The translations under genes were made by a program, and so were the position numbers. 64,000 nucleotides of DNA from Polaribacter sp. SA4-10. Its GTDB lineage: Bacteria > Bacteroidota > Bacteroidia > Flavobacteriales > Flavobacteriaceae. The notes under the pieces were generated by a model. The model saw only the letters and a list, made by a program, of their open reading frames with translations, did not search any database and had not been told where the DNA came from. Every line of letters starts with the position of its first letter. The first letter of the stretch is position 1. Positions 43,246 to 53,246 of this stretch are shown here, piece after piece. Where the stretch lies: NCBI RefSeq assembly GCF_002163835.1, contig NZ_CP019331.1:1525001-1589000 (forward strand). The letters run 5' to 3'.

Positions 43246-46200
43246 ATGAAGTTTGGTTTTTTTTTAAAACATTTTTTATCAATTTTTATTTCCTTAACAA
43301 CAGCATCTAGTTTTTGTCAACAAACTATTATAGATGCTGGCACTTTAACAGGGTATAATAATGCTTTAAAGCTATACAATAATAAAGCGTACTTCGCAGC
43401 ACAAAAAACATTTATAGCAGTTAAAGATAAATCTTTAGATGGTTCTCATTTAAGATCTGACGCAGCATATTATGATGCAATGTGTGCTATTAAATTAAAA
43501 CAAACAGGCGCAGACAAAAAAGTAGTAGCTTTTGTTGAAGAAAACCCAAACAGTAATAAAAAAAACAAAGCATATTTTAATGTTGCTAACTATTATTTTG
43601 CAAACAAAAAAGCGGCTTATGCATTAAAATGGTTTCAAAAAGTAGCTATAGATCTTCTTTCTGAAGAAAGTAAAAAAGAACTCAATTTTAAAATGGGATA
43701 TGGTTTTTTAGTAACTAAAAACTTGACTTTAGCAAAAACTAAGTTTTTACCTTTAATAAACGATGCAAAATATGGTAATGATGCTAGGTATTACTATGGT
43801 TACATTGCTTATAGATTAGAGGATTATGGAATTGCAGAATCTACTTTAAAGGAAATTGCAGATAATGAATCTTATAAAGCAGAAATTTCATATTATTTAT
43901 TAGACATTAGTTTTAAATCTGGTAAATTTAATCGTTGTTTAAAAGTTGGTATAGAATTACTTAAAACAAGTAGAAAAAAAGAGGTCTCTGAAATTTCTAA
44001 AATTATTGGTGAGAGTTATTTTAACTTAAAAAAATACGCAGAAGCAACGCCGTACTTAAATGCCTATAAAGGTGAAAAAGGAAAGTGGAATAATACAGAT
44101 TATTATCAATTAGGGTATGCATATTATATGCAAAATGATTTTGAAAATGCAGTAAGAAATTTCAATAAAATTATTGATGAAAATAATAATGTTGCTCAAA
44201 CTGCGTACTATCATCTCGGTGAATGTTACCTTAATTTAGAACAAAAAGCGGAAGCATTAAATGCTTTTAAGTCTGCTAGCGAAATGAATTTTAATAAAGA
44301 AATTAAAGAAGATGCTGCTTTAAATTACGCTAAATTAAGTTATGAAGAAGGAAACCCTTTTAAAAGTGTTGCTGATGTTTTACAAGATTATTTAAAAACC
44401 TACCCTAAGTCTAAAGCTTATGAAGAAATTAATGAATTGGTTGTTTCCTCCTTTATTCACCAACAAGATTATGAAGGTGCGTTAACTTTTTTGAGGAAAA
44501 GAAAGTCTAAAGAAAACATCGCTTTGGCTTTAGAAGTTTCTTTATATAGAGGAATTCAATTATTTAATGAGAGAAAATTAACAGAAGCGCTTTCTTTTTT
44601 TACAGACAGTAAGAGGTCTGAAAATTCAGAAATAAATAAAAAAGCACACTATTGGGAAGCTGAAACGACTTACAGATTACAAAACTATAAAGAGGCATTA
44701 ACGAAGTTTATCACCTTAAAAAAGTTTCAAGAAAACGATTCTGAAAAGGTATTCTCTTTAATTGATTATACTATTGGGTACACTCATTTTAAACTTAAAG
44801 AATACAATAAAGCTACTTTAGCTTTTAATGATTTTCTAAATAAAAGCGATATCGAAAATGCTATTAAAAATGATGCTCTAATTCGTTTAGGTGATAGCTA
44901 TTTTGCAACAAGAAATTATAGAAAAGCCATAGAGCCTTACAAAAAAGTAGTTAATGAACTTGGAGCTGAATCTGATTATGCACAATATCAAATAGGAATT
45001 AGCTATGGATTTTTAGAGAACAATGATTTAAAAATTGAAGCATTAAAATCTGTTGTAAACGATTATCCAATTTCTTTATTAAAAGATGATGCATTGTATC
45101 AATTAGCAAATACATACACAGCTATTAAAGATCATAAAAATGCACACCTTGCTTATGATAGGTTATTAGAAAAACACCCAAAAAGCATCTTTCTACCTAA
45201 AGCTTTAGTACGCCAAGGTTTATTGTATTATAATGATAATCAAAATGAAAAAGCGTTAGAAAAATACAAACAAACTACAAGTCAATTTCCAAATTCTACA
45301 GATGCTTTTGAAGCAGTTGCAAATGCAAGAAAAATTTATATTGACAAAGGTGATTTAGATGAGTATGTTAGTTGGATGAGCACATTAAAATTTATTAATG
45401 TTACCAATTCCGACTTAGACAACACCACTTTTGCTGTTGCAGAAAAAAAATATTTTGAATCTAAAGATACTGATGTTATTGTTAGTCGCTTATTTAATTA
45501 TACAAGAAGTTTTCCTGATGGAATTCATAAACTGAAAGCCAATTTTTATTTAGCTGAAACCTTATTTAAAGTAAAAGAATTCAAGAGAGCAATTGATCAT
45601 TATAAAGTTGTTTTAGAAAAAGAACAAAATGATTTTAGCGAAGAATCTCTTAGTAAATTATCTCAAATTTATTTACAAAAAAACGAGTTTGATAATGCAC
45701 TTCCTTTATTAGACAGACTAGAGCAAGAAGCTTATTCTAAAGAAAATGTGCTCTTTGCTCAAAGTAATTTAATGAAAGGATATTATGAAACTGAAGCTTA
45801 TGATTTTGCTATCGCATATGCTAAAAAAATAGTGCAAAAAGACAAATTAGAAAGTAGTTTAGAATATGATGCAAAAACTACTATTGCACGTGCTTCTTTT
45901 AAAACTGATGATTTAATTACTGCTGAAGAATTTTATATTGAAATAGAAAGAAATGCAACTGGAGAATTAAAGGCAGAGTCTTTATACTTTAACGCATTCT
46001 TTAAAAATCAGCAAAAAGAATATTTAAAATCTAATAAAATAGTTCAGAAATTAATAGCTAATTACTCTGCTTACAAATATTGGGCAGTGAAAAGTTATGT
46101 AATAATGGGTAAAAATTATTACGGTTTAAAAGATGTTTATCAAGCTACTTTTGTATTGGAAAACGTTATCAAAAATTTTAATCAATTTGAAGATATAATT

Positions 46201-46308
46201 AAAGATGCACAAACAGAACTTGATGAAATCAAAGAAAACGAAGCCAAAACAAATAATTCTGTAATACCTAAAAAAGCAGAAGTAATCCAAAAAGAAACTA
46301 AAAATTAA
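43246..46308 (+). CDS. Large periplasmic TPR-repeat protein
   Basis: 1020-residue protein with a signal peptide (FISLTTASSFCQQ, about 1-25) followed by tetratricopeptide-like helical repeats along nearly its whole length. Clear examples are AQTAYYHLGECYLNLEQKAE, DALIRLGDSYFATRNYRKAI, DALYQLANTYTAIKDHKNA and PKALVRQGLLYYNDNQNEKA. It is likely a periplasmic or outer-membrane-associated scaffold. Its stop overlaps the start of the next gene (TAATG), a predicted outer-membrane barrel, so the two probably act as one machine; no function is established from the sequence. A possible -7 box TAATTTTG lies at 43219-43226. Confidence 0.88.
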   Translation: MKFGFFLKHFLSIFISLTTASSFCQQTIIDAGTLTGYNNALKLYNNKAYFAAQKTFIAVKDKSLDGSHLRSDAAYYDAMCAIKLKQTGADKKVVAFVEENPNSNKKNKAYFNVANYYFANKKAAYALKWFQKVAIDLLSEESKKELNFKMGYGFLVTKNLTLAKTKFLPLINDAKYGNDARYYYGYIAYRLEDYGIAESTLKEIADNESYKAEISYYLLDISFKSGKFNRCLKVGIELLKTSRKKEVSEISKIIGESYFNLKKYAEATPYLNAYKGEKGKWNNTDYYQLGYAYYMQNDFENAVRNFNKIIDENNNVAQTAYYHLGECYLNLEQKAEALNAFKSASEMNFNKEIKEDAALNYAKLSYEEGNPFKSVADVLQDYLKTYPKSKAYEEINELVVSSFIHQQDYEGALTFLRKRKSKENIALALEVSLYRGIQLFNERKLTEALSFFTDSKRSENSEINKKAHYWEAETTYRLQNYKEALTKFITLKKFQENDSEKVFSLIDYTIGYTHFKLKEYNKATLAFNDFLNKSDIENAIKNDALIRLGDSYFATRNYRKAIEPYKKVVNELGAESDYAQYQIGISYGFLENNDLKIEALKSVVNDYPISLLKDDALYQLANTYTAIKDHKNAHLAYDRLLEKHPKSIFLPKALVRQGLLYYNDNQNEKALEKYKQTTSQFPNSTDAFEAVANARKIYIDKGDLDEYVSWMSTLKFINVTNSDLDNTTFAVAEKKYFESKDTDVIVSRLFNYTRSFPDGIHKLKANFYLAETLFKVKEFKRAIDHYKVVLEKEQNDFSEESLSKLSQIYLQKNEFDNALPLLDRLEQEAYSKENVLFAQSNLMKGYYETEAYDFAIAYAKKIVQKDKLESSLEYDAKTTIARASFKTDDLITAEEFYIEIERNATGELKAESLYFNAFFKNQQKEYLKSNKIVQKLIANYSAYKYWAVKSYVIMGKNYYGLKDVYQATFVLENVIKNFNQFEDIIKDAQTELDEIKENEAKTNNSVIPKKAEVIQKETKN

Positions 46309-48077
46309 TGAAAAAAGGCTTCACCATATTTTTAATTCTATTAGCATATTTATCTACAAATGCTCAAAAAAAGAATGTAGAAAAAGCTAAAGACACTGTA
46401 AAAACCGAGGTTGTAATTGTTGTTACAAAATACAATCCTGAAATTGCAGATGCAAAAAAAATTAAAAAAAATCCTACAATAAAACTTCTTAAAAAAAGTG
46501 AAAAGAAAAAACTAGAATATACAATTTACGCCGCTCCCGTGGCTTCTACTTTTATACCAAAAAGTGGTTCAGTAAAAGGAATTGACGTTGGTATAAAAGA
46601 GCGTATATATAACAATTATATTGCTGCTGGCTTTGGGAATTATACAACACCTTTCTTTGAAACCTACTTACAACATAGTACACGTTTTGAAAATGAATTT
46701 GGATTTTCTGCGAAATACTTTTCTTCTTTAGATAATATAAAAAATACTACTTTAAATAGTAACTATTCAAACTTTAATGCAAGTGTTTTTTACAAACAAG
46801 AAGACCGTTATTTTGATTGGAAGGTAAGTTTAAATTCAGAAAGAAATAAATACAACTGGTATGGGTTACCAGAAACTGCTTTTAATAAAACAACCATAAA
46901 CGCTATCAATGAAGAGCAAACTTATAATTATTTTGAATTAAATGGCGAGTTCAATTTTATAGATTCCTATATCGATTCTAGTAAATTATCTATTTCATAT
47001 TATACTGATGCTTATAAAAGCACAGAAATACTTGCCAATTTTGATACAAGACTAGACTTCCCTTTAAGTTTTATAAAAAACAATTTAAATAATATTGCCA
47101 TTAAAACGGGGGTAGAATTTTTAAAAGGAGAATTTAAGAATAGTTATAAGGATGAAAACCCTGTAAAATATTCAATTATTACAGCCAAAGTACATCCAGA
47201 ATATAAATTAGCTTATAAAGATTTCACGCTAAAAGCAGGGGCTAAAATCTTTGTTTCGCTAGACTCAGAAAATGATGCAACAAACTTTTTTGTATTCCCA
47301 AATATAATTGCACAGCAGCCTATTGTGAAAAAATACTTAAATATTTATGGCGGATTTTCTGGAGATTTACACACAAATACTTATAAGAGTTTTACTGAAG
47401 AAAACCCCTATGTTTCACCAACCTTATTTATTACTCAAACAGATGAAAAATCGAATTTCTTCATCGGTTTTAATGGTAAAATAACAAACGACATTAGTTA
47501 TAATTTAAAAGTAAGTGCTAAAAGCGAAGAAGACAAACCGTTATTTCTGCGAAATAATTCAAAATCTGACGGAACAACATCCAATGCAAATAGTATTCCT
47601 TTAAAAGGGTATGAATATGGAAATTCATTTAGTGTTTATTATGATGATGTAAAAACCAATTCCTTATTTGCAGAATTAGAATATGAATTCACAAAAAGCA
47701 TCACTTTTGGAACTAATTTTAATTATAATGATTACACCACAACAAATGCTTTAGAAAAATGGAATTTACCAGCATTAGAAGCTTCTTTTTTCGGAAAATA
47801 TAAAAAGGAGAAATGGTATGCAACAACCAATATTTTTTATGTTAGTGAAAGAAAAGATGGCGTATATAATGCCCAATTTCCTTCAAGTTTCAAAGGTATA
47901 GAAACGATTAACTCTTATATTGATGTAAACCTAAATGGAGGCTATAATTTTAACGACAAATTAGCTGCTTTCTTAAAATTGAATAACATTTTAAATAATG
48001 ATTACCAACGTTTTGCTAATTTTACAGTTCAAGGTTTTCAAGTTTTAGGAGGAATTACTTATAAGTTTGATTTTTGA
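46308..48077 (+). CDS. Plugless TonB-receptor-like outer-membrane beta-barrel protein
   Basis: 589 residues. A signal peptide (IFLILLAYLSTNAQ) is followed by a short stretch that looks like a TonB box and linker (TVKTEVVIVVTKYNPEIADA). The protein then goes straight into amphipathic strands with aromatic girdles (NNYIAAGFGNYTTPFFETYLQ, FGFSAKYFSSL, FFIGFNGKITNDISYNLKVS). It ends with LNNILNNDYQRF and GGITYKFDF, as TonB-dependent receptors do. The globular plug domain is missing and the barrel is shorter than in transport receptors (usually over 650 residues). It is translationally coupled to the large TPR protein upstream. Confidence 0.85.
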   Translation: MKKGFTIFLILLAYLSTNAQKKNVEKAKDTVKTEVVIVVTKYNPEIADAKKIKKNPTIKLLKKSEKKKLEYTIYAAPVASTFIPKSGSVKGIDVGIKERIYNNYIAAGFGNYTTPFFETYLQHSTRFENEFGFSAKYFSSLDNIKNTTLNSNYSNFNASVFYKQEDRYFDWKVSLNSERNKYNWYGLPETAFNKTTINAINEEQTYNYFELNGEFNFIDSYIDSSKLSISYYTDAYKSTEILANFDTRLDFPLSFIKNNLNNIAIKTGVEFLKGEFKNSYKDENPVKYSIITAKVHPEYKLAYKDFTLKAGAKIFVSLDSENDATNFFVFPNIIAQQPIVKKYLNIYGGFSGDLHTNTYKSFTEENPYVSPTLFITQTDEKSNFFIGFNGKITNDISYNLKVSAKSEEDKPLFLRNNSKSDGTTSNANSIPLKGYEYGNSFSVYYDDVKTNSLFAELEYEFTKSITFGTNFNYNDYTTTNALEKWNLPALEASFFGKYKKEKWYATTNIFYVSERKDGVYNAQFPSSFKGIETINSYIDVNLNGGYNFNDKLAAFLKLNNILNNDYQRFANFTVQGFQVLGGITYKFDF

Positions 48078-48121
48078 TATTTTTTACATAATTGAAAATT
48101 CACTTTTATTATATTTACTAC

Positions 48122-48838
48122 ATGTATTATTACTTAATTATTGCACTTCAGGTTTTTTGTTTTTATCATGTTTATAAAAACAAAAACGATTACTATTGGT
48201 ATTTTATCATCTTTTTTATCCCTTTAATTGGTGGGTTAATTTATGTTTTTACACAAGTAATTAATAAAAATGATGTTGCTACAATAACCGAGGAAATTAC
48301 CACAATAATAAATCCTACTAAAAAAATAAAGAATTTAGAACATGCATTAGAGTTCTCAAATACTTTCCAAAATAAAATTAATCTTGCTGATGCATATTTA
48401 GAAAACAAAGAGTATAACAAGGCCATTTTAAACTACGAGAGCGCATTAGAAAGTAATTTTAAAGAAGATCCTTACACCTTAAATAAATTAATAAAGTGCT
48501 ATTTTGAAGTTGAAAATTTCGAAAAAGTTATTGAAAATTCAAGAAAAATAAATATCGCTAAAGATTTTGAAGAAACCCTTAATTATTATGGTTTAGCACT
48601 AGAAGAAAAAGGTGATTTTGAAGAAGCAGAAATTCAGTTAAGAAAAACAGATAAAAGATACTCTAATTATAATGAAAGGTTGGCTTTGTCAAAATTTCTA
48701 ATTAGAAGAAATAAAAAGATGGAGGCAAAAGAAATTTTGCAAGAAATTATTTTAGAAACAAAAACGATGACTTCTGCTAATAAGAAAAAATATAAGCTCG
48801 TAATTTTAGAAGCAGAAAAAACAAAAAACCAATTATAA
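48122..48838 (+). CDS. Membrane-anchored TPR protein
   Basis: 238 residues from ATG 48122. An alternative TTG at 48092 would add ten residues, but a TATATTTA -7-like box lies between them, so I prefer the ATG. Two hydrophobic helices (YYLIIALQVFCFYHVY and YYWYFIIFFIPLIGGLIYVF) resemble the phospholipase D N-terminal/PLDc_N membrane module. A cytoplasmic TPR array follows (NLADAYLENKEYNKAILNYE, YGLALEEKGDFEEAEIQLRK). The role is unknown. Confidence 0.8.
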   Translation: MYYYLIIALQVFCFYHVYKNKNDYYWYFIIFFIPLIGGLIYVFTQVINKNDVATITEEITTIINPTKKIKNLEHALEFSNTFQNKINLADAYLENKEYNKAILNYESALESNFKEDPYTLNKLIKCYFEVENFEKVIENSRKINIAKDFEETLNYYGLALEEKGDFEEAEIQLRKTDKRYSNYNERLALSKFLIRRNKKMEAKEILQEIILETKTMTSANKKKYKLVILEAEKTKNQL

Positions 48839-48898
48839 TTACTTAACAAATTTCTAATTTCATTTTTGTAGATTTATAAAATCTAATTCAACTACAAA

Positions 48899-50332
48899 AT
48901 GAAAAAAATAATACTCTTACTTTCAATTTTCATATCAATTATTTCTTGTAATAAAAAACAAATAAATCTAATTGATGCTACTCAATTCTCATCAGAAGAA
49001 AAAATTGACTCAACAAATATTAAACAATTCTTTAATAGTGTTTTAACTGAAGGAAAATCTTACGAATGGTTAAGGGATTTAACTTCAAATATTGGCGGAC
49101 GTTTATCTGGTTCTCCAGAAGCAGCAAAAGCTGTTATTTGGGGAGAAAAATTAATGAAAGAAGTGGGTTTAGATTCTGTTTGGTTACAACCAGTTATGGT
49201 GCCACATTGGGTTCGTGGAGAAAAAGAAACAGCTAGATATACCACAAATGGAATAGAAAAAAATGTACCAATTTGTGCATTAGGCTTTTCTGTTGCAACT
49301 CCAAAAGAAGGCCTCTTAGCTGAAGTTTTAGAAGTAAAAAGTTTAGAAGAAGCAAAGTCTCTAGGAAACAAAATGAAAGGAAAAATTGTATTTTTTAATC
49401 GCTCATTTGACAATACATTAATAAATACCTTTAAAGCTTACGGTGGTTGTGTAGACCAAAGAGTACAAGGAGCTGCAGTTTGTGGAGAATTTGGCGCAAA
49501 AGGAGTTATTGTGCGTTCAATGACAAATAGAGTTGATGACTATCCTCATACAGGAACCATGTTTTATGGAGATTTACCAAAAGAAAAACACATTCCAACT
49601 GCTGCAATTAGTTCTAGAGCTGCAAATATTTTAAGTGCCGACTTAAAGAAAAACCCAACGCTAAAATTTTACTTCAAGCAAAGTTGTAAAACCTTACCAG
49701 ACGCTCCTTCATTTAATGTTGTTGGAGAAATAAAAGGTACTGAAACTCCAGAAAATATTATGGTTGTTGGCGGACATTTAGATTCTTGGGATTTGGCTGA
49801 AGGTGCTCATGATGATGGAACTGGAATTGTACAATCTTTAGAAGTTGCTTATTTATTTAAAAAGAATAACATCAAACCAAAAAACACATTGCGAGTTATC
49901 TTTTTTATGAATGAGGAAAACGGAACAAGAGGTGCAAAAAAATATGCAGAATTAGCAAAATTAAATAAAGAAAACCATATTGGAGGTTTAGAATCTGATG
50001 CTGGAGGCCATACTCCAAGAGGTTTTTCTATTGATGCAAACGCAGTAAATACAACTCTTTTACAAAGCTGGAAAAAACTATTATCTCCTTATGGCTTACA
50101 TGATATTGATAAAGGTGGAAGTGGCGCAGATATTAGCCCGTTAAAAGGAGAAAACGTAACCCTTGTTGGTTACAGACCAGATTCTCAACGTTATTTTGAT
50201 TATCATCACACAAGTACAGATACGTTTGATAAAGTAAATAAACGTGAACTAGAGTTAGGAAGTGCATCTATGACAAGTATTATTTATTTGATGGATAAAT
50301 ATTTATATAGTAATTCTCCTATAAAACCTTAA
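48899..50332 (+). CDS. M28 family zinc aminopeptidase, lipoprotein
   Basis: 477-residue predicted lipoprotein (lipobox SIISCNKK). The catalytic domain is interrupted by a protease-associated (PA) domain, about 120-260 (GLLAEVLEVKSLEEAKSLGNK). Zinc ligands fall in GGHLDSWD, HDDGTGIVQ, FMNEENGTRGA (catalytic Glu plus ligand), ESDAGGHTP and the final YHHTSTDTFDKV. All expected ligands are present. It resembles aminopeptidases and carboxypeptidase Q-like enzymes and probably trims peptides in the periplasm. The next gene (DoxX-like) starts 4 bases later. Confidence 0.93.
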   Translation: MKKIILLLSIFISIISCNKKQINLIDATQFSSEEKIDSTNIKQFFNSVLTEGKSYEWLRDLTSNIGGRLSGSPEAAKAVIWGEKLMKEVGLDSVWLQPVMVPHWVRGEKETARYTTNGIEKNVPICALGFSVATPKEGLLAEVLEVKSLEEAKSLGNKMKGKIVFFNRSFDNTLINTFKAYGGCVDQRVQGAAVCGEFGAKGVIVRSMTNRVDDYPHTGTMFYGDLPKEKHIPTAAISSRAANILSADLKKNPTLKFYFKQSCKTLPDAPSFNVVGEIKGTETPENIMVVGGHLDSWDLAEGAHDDGTGIVQSLEVAYLFKKNNIKPKNTLRVIFFMNEENGTRGAKKYAELAKLNKENHIGGLESDAGGHTPRGFSIDANAVNTTLLQSWKKLLSPYGLHDIDKGGSGADISPLKGENVTLVGYRPDSQRYFDYHHTSTDTFDKVNKRELELGSASMTSIIYLMDKYLYSNSPIKP

Positions 50333-50336
50333 TCTA

Positions 50337-50699
50337 GTGGATATTTTAATCCTAATTCTTAGAATTATTTTTGGCGTATTTTTTACTTATGCAGGATTTA
50401 TGCATTTTAAAAAACCAAAATTTTTCAATGGATTTATTCCACATTTCTTACCAAAATTAGCTACAAACTATGTCTTCGGTTTTATTGAGTTCGTCTTAGG
50501 AATTAGTATCTTTTTTAATCAAACAGCAAAAAATGCAGCAGTAGGCATTTTTATTTTAATGACTCTATTTTTACCAATTCACATTTTAGATGTCACAAAA
50601 AAGCAACCAGTAATTGGTTCTAAAAAACTAGCTATTATCAGAATTCCACTTCAATTTTTATTGATGTATTTATCATATTTAATCTATATAAGCATATGA
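50337..50699 (+). CDS. DoxX-like small membrane protein
   Basis: 120 residues with four hydrophobic helices (ILILRIIFGVFFTYAGFMHF, YVFGFIEFVLGISIFF, AAVGIFILMTLFLPIHIL, IIRIPLQFLLMYLSYLIYI). The pattern GxxFxxAGxxHFxxPxFF is typical of the DoxX/YphA group. The start is GTG, 4 bases after the peptidase stop, and the stop overlaps the next start (ATGA). The role in flavobacteria is unknown. Confidence 0.85.
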   Translation: MDILILILRIIFGVFFTYAGFMHFKKPKFFNGFIPHFLPKLATNYVFGFIEFVLGISIFFNQTAKNAAVGIFILMTLFLPIHILDVTKKQPVIGSKKLAIIRIPLQFLLMYLSYLIYISI

Positions 50700-52309
50700 A
50701 AAACGTACTATTAGTTGTTTTATTTTCAACTTTCTTTATTTCTTGTAAAAAAGAAAAAGCAGACTTAATTGTTATCAATTCCAACACCTATACTGTTAAT
50801 GATAACTTTGAGAATACAGAAGCGTTTGCAATCAAAGACGGAAAATTTATTGCAGTTGGCACTTCTAAAGAAATACAAGCTAATTATAAATCAAAAAACA
50901 CAATTGATGCAAAAGAACAAACAATTGTTCCTGGTTTAATTGATGCACATTGTCATTTTTATAGAATGGGATTACAGCAACAAAAAGTATCGTTAGAAGG
51001 CACAAAAAGTTATGATGAAGTGCTAGATAAAATTATCGCTTTTCAAAAAGAAAAAAACCTTACTTTTATTTCAGGACGTGGCTGGGATCAAAACGATTGG
51101 GAAGTAAAAGAGTTCCCAACAAAAGAGAAATTAGACAAATTATTCCCTACAATTCCTGTTGCTGTTGGCAGAGTTGATGGTCATGCTCTATTGGTAAATC
51201 AAGCAGCCATTGATGTATCAGGAATTACAAAAGACACCAAAGTTTCTGGAGGAGAAATAATCATCAAAAACGGAAAAATGACAGGTATTTTAATTGATTC
51301 AGCCATGGATTTTATTAAATTTCCTGAAACTTCAAATCAAGACGCAATTAAAGGTTTATTAGCTGCACAGAAAATTTCGTTTTCTTATGGCTTAACAACA
51401 GTTGATGATGCTGGTTTAGATAGAAACACAATAGAATTAATTGATGATTTACAGAAATCAAACGATTTAAAAATGCGTATTTACGCAATGGTTTCTGCTG
51501 ATGATCAAGCGCAAATTAATTACTATATAAACAAAGGAATTACAAAAACGGACCGATTAAATGTGCGTTCTTTTAAAGTGTATGGTGATGGGGCTTTAGG
51601 ATCAAGAGGAGCTGCAATGCGTGAACCTTACTCAGATAGAGAGAATCATTTTGGAGCTTTAATTTATGCTCCAGAAAGATATGAAGAAATTGCCAAACAG
51701 ATTGCTGCATCAGAATTTCAAATGAACACTCATGCTATTGGAGATTCTGCTAATACTTGGATGTTAAAAACCTATCAAAATGTTTTAAAAGACAAAACAA
51801 ATAGACGTTGGCGTATTGAACATGCTCAAATTATATCCTCTAAAGATTTTCAAAATTTTGATAATATTTTACCTTCTGTTCAACCAACTCATGCAACTTC
51901 AGATATGTATTGGGCAGAAGATCGAATTGGAAAAGACAGAATGAAAGGAGCTTATGCTTTTAAAGAGTTATTAAATAAATATGGAAAAATTGCTTTAGGA
52001 ACAGATTTTCCTGTAGAACAAGTAAATCCATTTTTAACATTTTATGCTGCTACCATCAGAAAAGACATCAATAATTATCCAGAAAACGGATTTCAAATGG
52101 AAAATGCTTTAAGTAGAGAAGAAACCTTAAAAGGAATGACAATCTGGGCTGCATTTTCTAATTTTGAAGAAGAAGAAAAAGGGAGTATTGAAGTTGGTAA
52201 ATTTGCAGATTTTATAATTCTAAATCAAGATATTATGCAAGTTAATGGAAATGAGATTCCAAAAACAAAAGTAATTTCTACTTATGTAAATGGAGAAAAG
52301 GTTTATTAA
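50696..52309 (+). CDS. Amidohydrolase, YtcJ-like, lipoprotein
   Basis: 537-residue metal-dependent hydrolase with an N-terminal lipobox (FFISCKKE). The composite beta-sandwich is formed by residues after the signal (DLIVINSNTYTVND) and the C-terminus (GSIEVGKFADFIILNQDI). The barrel shows the HxH metal motif in GLIDAHCHFYR, then MNTHAIGD, RIEHAQII and LGTDFPVEQVNP. The substrate is not determinable; relatives are N-substituted formamide deformylases and similar. It lies in an apparent four-gene run (M28 peptidase, DoxX, this gene, FKBP). A mutilated copy of its C-terminal third lies at 57421-57935. Confidence 0.92.
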   Translation: MKNVLLVVLFSTFFISCKKEKADLIVINSNTYTVNDNFENTEAFAIKDGKFIAVGTSKEIQANYKSKNTIDAKEQTIVPGLIDAHCHFYRMGLQQQKVSLEGTKSYDEVLDKIIAFQKEKNLTFISGRGWDQNDWEVKEFPTKEKLDKLFPTIPVAVGRVDGHALLVNQAAIDVSGITKDTKVSGGEIIIKNGKMTGILIDSAMDFIKFPETSNQDAIKGLLAAQKISFSYGLTTVDDAGLDRNTIELIDDLQKSNDLKMRIYAMVSADDQAQINYYINKGITKTDRLNVRSFKVYGDGALGSRGAAMREPYSDRENHFGALIYAPERYEEIAKQIAASEFQMNTHAIGDSANTWMLKTYQNVLKDKTNRRWRIEHAQIISSKDFQNFDNILPSVQPTHATSDMYWAEDRIGKDRMKGAYAFKELLNKYGKIALGTDFPVEQVNPFLTFYAATIRKDINNYPENGFQMENALSREETLKGMTIWAAFSNFEEEEKGSIEVGKFADFIILNQDIMQVNGNEIPKTKVISTYVNGEKVY

Positions 52310-52351
52310 AATTATAAAAGTATATTCGCCAATAATTTTAAAAAACATAAA

Positions 52352-53179
52352 ATGAAATCTTACATAACATTAATTTTTACACTATTACTTTTTGTTTCGT
52401 GTTCTATTGAAAATGAACCAAGTTTTACACCGCAAACAGAAGCCGATATCTTACAATATATTGAAGACAACAATTTAACTGCAACAAAAACCGATTCCGG
52501 ATTATATTATGTTATTAATAATGAAGGTACGGGAACGAGACCAACTGAGAACTCTGTTGTAAATATTACCTATGAAGGATATTTTTTAGATGGAACTATT
52601 TTTGAACAAAGTGAATCTGGTGCAATACTTGAATTGACTGAAGTAATAAATGGCTTAAAAGAAGGTCTTCAACTCTTTAAAGAAGGTGGAGATGGTATTT
52701 TATTAATTCCATCTGATTTAGCTTATGGAGCAAATGGATATAATTCTATTCCAGGAGGAGCTGTGTTAGTCTTAAATATAAAACTAACAGAAGGTGATTA
52801 TGCCGCTCAAAATGAAATTGATATTTTAAAATATATTGAAGACAATAATTTAAGTGCTACTAAAACTGATTCTGGATTGTACTATATTATTAATAATGAA
52901 GGTACGGGAACTAGACCAACAAATATGAATAATGTAACTGTTGCCTATAAAGGATATTTTTTAGATGGAACTGTCTTTGACGAAAGTAGTTCTAATGGAG
53001 TTGCATTTGGTTTGAATCAGGTAATTAAAGGTTGGACAGAAGGTATTCAGTTATTTAAAGAAGGTGGAGATGGAGTTTTATTAATTCCTTATCAATTAGG
53101 TTATGGAGTATATGGAAGTAGTTCTATTCCTGGTTGTGAAGTCTTAGCTTTTGATGTGAAATTAATAAGTGTAAATTAA
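52352..53179 (+). CDS. Double-domain FKBP-type peptidyl-prolyl isomerase lipoprotein
   Basis: 275 residues: lipobox LLFVSCSI, then two FKBP domains (about 30-147 and 152-275) that are internal duplicates. Both start with ILxYIEDNNLxATKTDSGLYY and IINNEGTGTRP, share YFLDGTxF and end with FKEGGDGxLLIP and IPGxxVLxFxxKL. The second domain keeps more of the canonical FKBP motifs (VIKGWTEGIQLF) than the first (VINGLKEGLQLF), so the first may be a chaperone-like variant. Likely folds outer-membrane or periplasmic proteins. A fragment of domain 2 is found as a pseudogene at 56998-57395. Confidence 0.93.
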   Translation: MKSYITLIFTLLLFVSCSIENEPSFTPQTEADILQYIEDNNLTATKTDSGLYYVINNEGTGTRPTENSVVNITYEGYFLDGTIFEQSESGAILELTEVINGLKEGLQLFKEGGDGILLIPSDLAYGANGYNSIPGGAVLVLNIKLTEGDYAAQNEIDILKYIEDNNLSATKTDSGLYYIINNEGTGTRPTNMNNVTVAYKGYFLDGTVFDESSSNGVAFGLNQVIKGWTEGIQLFKEGGDGVLLIPYQLGYGVYGSSSIPGCEVLAFDVKLISVN

Positions 53180-53195
53180 AGACACTTACAAATCA

Positions 53196-53232
53196 TAAAA
53201 AAGGCGAAACTTAGTAAGTTTCGCCTTTTTTT
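53196..53232. terminator. Bidirectional terminator between the FKBP and tricorn genes
   Basis: AAAAAAGGCGAAACTTA / TAAGTTTCGCCTTTTTTT, nearly perfect, between convergent genes. Confidence 0.92.
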
Positions 53233-53246
53233 AATTCTAGATTACT

